In this document: one piece after another, positions 61,899 through 64,000 of the stretch
How the letters are laid out: the number at the start of each line of letters is the position of its first letter
Position numbering within the stretch: the stretch's first letter is position 1
Source: CAIVAT01 sp964473485
GTDB taxonomy: Bacteria; Bacteroidota; Bacteroidia; Bacteroidales; FEN-979
DNA length: 64,000 nucleotides
NCBI GenBank assembly: GCA_964473485.1
Contig: CAYYPH010000012.1
Location: 46,995-110,994 of the forward strand
Reading direction: 5' to 3'
Program-made: the position numbers and the translations under genes
Notes under the pieces: generated by a model
The model's input: the letters and a program-made list of their open reading frames with translations, nothing else
Database searches by the model: none
Told to the model about the DNA's origin: nothing

Positions 61899-62020
61899 AT
61901 CAAAATAAATTCTGTTTTGACAGGATCCTGTTCGGCCCGGTGTTGGCGGTGCGACCGCACAACGGCGGCACCTTTTGACTGTGCAGAAGGCTGAATGGAT
62001 GCACGCTGGCCTCAAAGCAG

Positions 62021-63754
62021 TTACTCGATGAGGCATTTCCTGGCGACTTCCGAATGGCCCGCCTTCAGCCGGAAGAAATAGAGGCCCCTGGCATAGGCTG
62101 TTCCGTTGAAGGTCACGGCGTGGCATCCGGCTTTTTGATGGCGGCTCACCAGAGTCTGAAGCGGCCGCCCGGTGATGTCGCAAAACAACAGTTCAACAGA
62201 GGCATCCGAAGGCAGTACATAGGTAATCCGGGTTGTCCCGGTGAAGGGATTGGGAACATTCTGTTCCTGCAGGAGACCGTTCGCGGTTCCCTGCGGCTCA
62301 CCGGCTCCCATAAGCGAATTCAGGACCTTGACCGCGTAGTTAAGCTCCACATCGATGCTGTCGATATACAGCTGGTTGATCACCGTGTCGTTGAGGGGCA
62401 CCCGGATGTCGGGTTTTACACCCCCGTTCATGGTGCTGTCGCTGTCGAGTTGCACCTTCATCCCCCGGTCGACACTCTGTCCGTATTCATAGGAAACTTT
62501 CAGGTCGTCCGGTGAAGGGAACAGGTTATGGGACAGTGAGCACATTCCAAAAGAACCGTTGGAGCCGTAAAAGCTAACTACTTTGGCGCGTTTCAGTTTT
62601 TTCAGCATCATGGGGACCCCCTCCCCGCTGCTGATGCTTCTCGGATTTATCATAACGACTAACGGTTTGTCGTATCGCACCGATTGTGGCTCGGTGTACA
62701 GGGCCCCGGGCGGATATCCGGGACGGTAGACCGGTTTGAGCGTCAGGGGGTCGTAATGGGCAAGGCGCAGCGGCCAGATCTTTATGGAGTCACTGGCCGG
62801 GTCATACCAGGTCTGAAACTCGTAGAATGCAGTGTCGTGATAAAAAAAACCTGCGATGGCCGCCGACAAGGCGTCATCACCTCCGCAATTCACCCGGAAG
62901 TCCAGGACGACCCCCCTCACTCCCTGCTGCTCGAACCCGGTGAGGGCATCCCTGAAGTCGTTGTACTCCTTTTTAAGCAGGGCTGAATCCCCTCCTTCGT
63001 TGTTCATCTTGATGTAACCATAACCCGACGGCTGAAGGATGTGGGAGAACACGCCAAGTTCCGGCTCTACAGGGTGCATGGTGGTCTGGTTGAACGTGAG
63101 GTACTGGTCGTCCACTGCCAAAAGCGTTGCCGTCTGCGCGACAGTTGTCCCCCTGTTGAGGAATTTGACCTTCATCGATTTTCCTTGCGGGGCCCTCCCG
63201 ATCAGCCGCTCCTGGTTGATCCGCCTGAACTCCAGGGTTGCCGGGATCATTTCCGCCCATAAAACGGGCACCGTGTCAAGGACCTGGTCGACCGGCGCAT
63301 CGTTCACTTCCAGCAGCGTGGCGCCGAACTGCATACCAGCCAGGGCGGCCGGCGAGCCGGGATTGACGATCCGGGCCACCACCCGGCCATCGTCGAGGCG
63401 CACCGCAGCAAAGCCGTAACTCCCACCGATCTGCCGGTACCTGGCCTGGTCATGCACCGACTGCCAGCCATGCCTGAAACCCACATGACCGTCGTGCGTG
63501 TAATCGAAATAGGATTTCAGGGCGATGTAAAAAGCCGCTGAATCCCCCGAAACAGCTGCAGCCAGCACCTTCGGCCTGATCTGCTGGTTCACATCATCCC
63601 ACCGGATGGCTTTCCATTTTGTATAGGGATACGTGTGCGAAAACACCTGGTGCAGGGAATCGTATGCATTCACAAATCCGTTCACCTGGGCGGTTATCGC
63701 CTTGGATGACAGGAGGAGCGTCATCATCACCCAGATCCCTGTTCTCATGCGCAT
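62021..63754 (-). CDS. S41-family (C-terminal processing) peptidase with T9SS tail
   Basis: 577 residues with a signal peptide ending AITAQ. The central part has a PDZ-like segment (VARIVNPGSPAALAGMQFGA) and the S41 catalytic core: RGVVLDFRVNCGGDDALSAA, MINPRSISSGEGVPMMLKKL (nucleophile Ser in the SISSGE loop) and VVSFYGSNGSFG. It ends with a FlgD-like T9SS tail (QEQNVPNPFTGTTRITYVL). It is thus an extracellular or surface serine protease, possibly acting on polypeptides outside the cell. The general-base Lys was not assigned with certainty. Confidence 0.9.
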   Translation of the reverse strand: MRMRTGIWVMMTLLLSSKAITAQVNGFVNAYDSLHQVFSHTYPYTKWKAIRWDDVNQQIRPKVLAAAVSGDSAAFYIALKSYFDYTHDGHVGFRHGWQSVHDQARYRQIGGSYGFAAVRLDDGRVVARIVNPGSPAALAGMQFGATLLEVNDAPVDQVLDTVPVLWAEMIPATLEFRRINQERLIGRAPQGKSMKVKFLNRGTTVAQTATLLAVDDQYLTFNQTTMHPVEPELGVFSHILQPSGYGYIKMNNEGGDSALLKKEYNDFRDALTGFEQQGVRGVVLDFRVNCGGDDALSAAIAGFFYHDTAFYEFQTWYDPASDSIKIWPLRLAHYDPLTLKPVYRPGYPPGALYTEPQSVRYDKPLVVMINPRSISSGEGVPMMLKKLKRAKVVSFYGSNGSFGMCSLSHNLFPSPDDLKVSYEYGQSVDRGMKVQLDSDSTMNGGVKPDIRVPLNDTVINQLYIDSIDVELNYAVKVLNSLMGAGEPQGTANGLLQEQNVPNPFTGTTRITYVLPSDASVELLFCDITGRPLQTLVSRHQKAGCHAVTFNGTAYARGLYFFRLKAGHSEVARKCLIE

Positions 63755-63772
63755 ATAATTTACTGGTTTTTA

Positions 63773-63780
63773 CAAATATA
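63773..63780 (-). promoter_or_regulatory. -7 element TATATTTG (S41 gene)
   Basis: On the minus strand a perfect TAnnTTTG box 18 bases before the ATG at 63754; it faces the plus-strand promoter at 63826. Confidence 0.45.
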
Positions 63781-63825
63781 CGCAATAAAAGGGGGTTTCA
63801 GACAGCAGGCTATGTAACTTCTGTG

Positions 63826-63833
63826 TAATTTTG
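63826..63833 (+). promoter_or_regulatory. -7 element TAATTTTG (S9 gene)
   Basis: A perfect TAnnTTTG box 41 bases before the ATG at 63874. Confidence 0.45.
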
Positions 63834-63873
63834 CGGTCAAATCACCTTTTAACCACGTTTTAAATCCTGTTAT

Positions 63874-64000
63874 ATGATTCGAAATCTCTTCATCTCCATG
63901 ATTGTAATGACATTTGCCATTTCAGCATCAGCCCAGCAGCCGCCGCTGCTCGACCGTGATCTCTTTTTCGGAAACCCGGAAATTTCAGGGGGCCAGCTAA
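63874..64000 (+). CDS. S9-family peptidase (prolyl oligopeptidase type), N-terminus only
   Basis: The frame from ATG 63874 encodes a signal peptide (MIRNLFISMIVMTFAISASA) and then PLLDRDLFFGNPEISGGQL. The DRxLFFGxPEISGxQLS segment opens the beta-propeller of S9 dipeptidyl/acyl-peptide hydrolases in Bacteroidota. The catalytic domain lies beyond the window edge. It is divergent from the S41 peptidase gene, so two exported peptidases share an upstream region. Confidence 0.75.
   Translation, partial: MIRNLFISMIVMTFAISASAQQPPLLDRDLFFGNPEISGGQL

Noticed and set aside
1..64000. tRNA, rRNA, riboswitch, integrase or insertion sequence
   Set aside because: I looked for cloverleaf-like ends, transposase DDE/HUH motifs and terminal inverted repeats beside the truncated genes and found none that I could support; small RNAs cannot be excluded by eye.

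Overview
The window comes from a member of the Bacteroidota, probably an uncultured Bacteroidia-like lineage. At least fourteen predicted secreted proteins end in the type IX secretion (T9SS) sorting tail with the YPNP-type motif. Where promoters can be read they match the Bacteroidota -33 TTTG / -7 TAnnTTTG consensus, and Shine-Dalgarno sequences are mostly absent. Lipoproteins, a LytS/LytTR pair, a TPR-membrane-HTH regulator, FISUMP and SprB domains fit the same phylum. No rRNA, tRNA, CRISPR array or intact transposase was recognised.

Layout. 1-2.9 kb: housekeeping-like genes (cut isochorismatase-family gene, rtcB, DUF456, small secreted protein). 3.1-10.1 kb: a drug/solute efflux operon (TetR, TolC, HlyD-type lipoprotein adaptor, two ABC ATPases, two ABC-2 permeases) that matches the logic of E. 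coli ybhGFSR plus an outer-membrane channel. 10.1-20.3 kb: an accessory zone where decayed toxin-antitoxin and virulence-type genes (MntA, HepT, HipBA, RhuM) alternate with long T9SS-secreted proteins. In two places the truncated gene runs directly into the secreted-protein gene. 20.3-22.8 kb: a minus-strand group with a sialidase, a reductive-dehalogenase/QueG-like two-cluster Fe-S protein and an NHLP-type RiPP precursor with a 25-residue Cys/Trp-rich core. This is the best candidate for an undescribed system. 23-25.6 kb: an aldehyde dehydrogenase flanked by opposite-strand copies of an AT-rich heptamer-type repeat, and a CDF-fold transporter without its metal ligands.

26-46.6 kb: a secretome island. 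A double-propeller protein and a beta-helix protein lead into a LytS/LytTR two-component system. This is followed by five same-strand T9SS genes whose cores are three different seven-repeat propeller families (BNR-like, SBBP-like, RCC1), one 13-repeat double propeller and one GEVED/Fn3 protein, closed by a 20-bp-stem hairpin. 46.9-55.5 kb: a FISUMP lipoprotein, an HxlR remnant, a TPR/HTH regulator next to another 13-repeat propeller protein, a PQQ-like propeller and a PagL-like lipid A deacylase. 55.5-58.1 kb: HxlR regulator divergent from a TMEM175 channel and two SDR genes. 58.1-64 kb: a histidine kinase collapsed by internal deletion, a duplicated PepSY-like lipoprotein, a T9SS gene carrying two in-frame amber codons, an S41 protease with T9SS tail, and the start of an S9 peptidase.

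Two themes run through the window. One is an expanded, regulator-coupled set of beta-propeller surface proteins exported by T9SS. The other is repeated small-scale deletion that has left fragments of toxin, regulator and ATPase genes, some fused to or abutting the secreted-protein genes. Assignments rest on reading motifs by eye; no database search was run.
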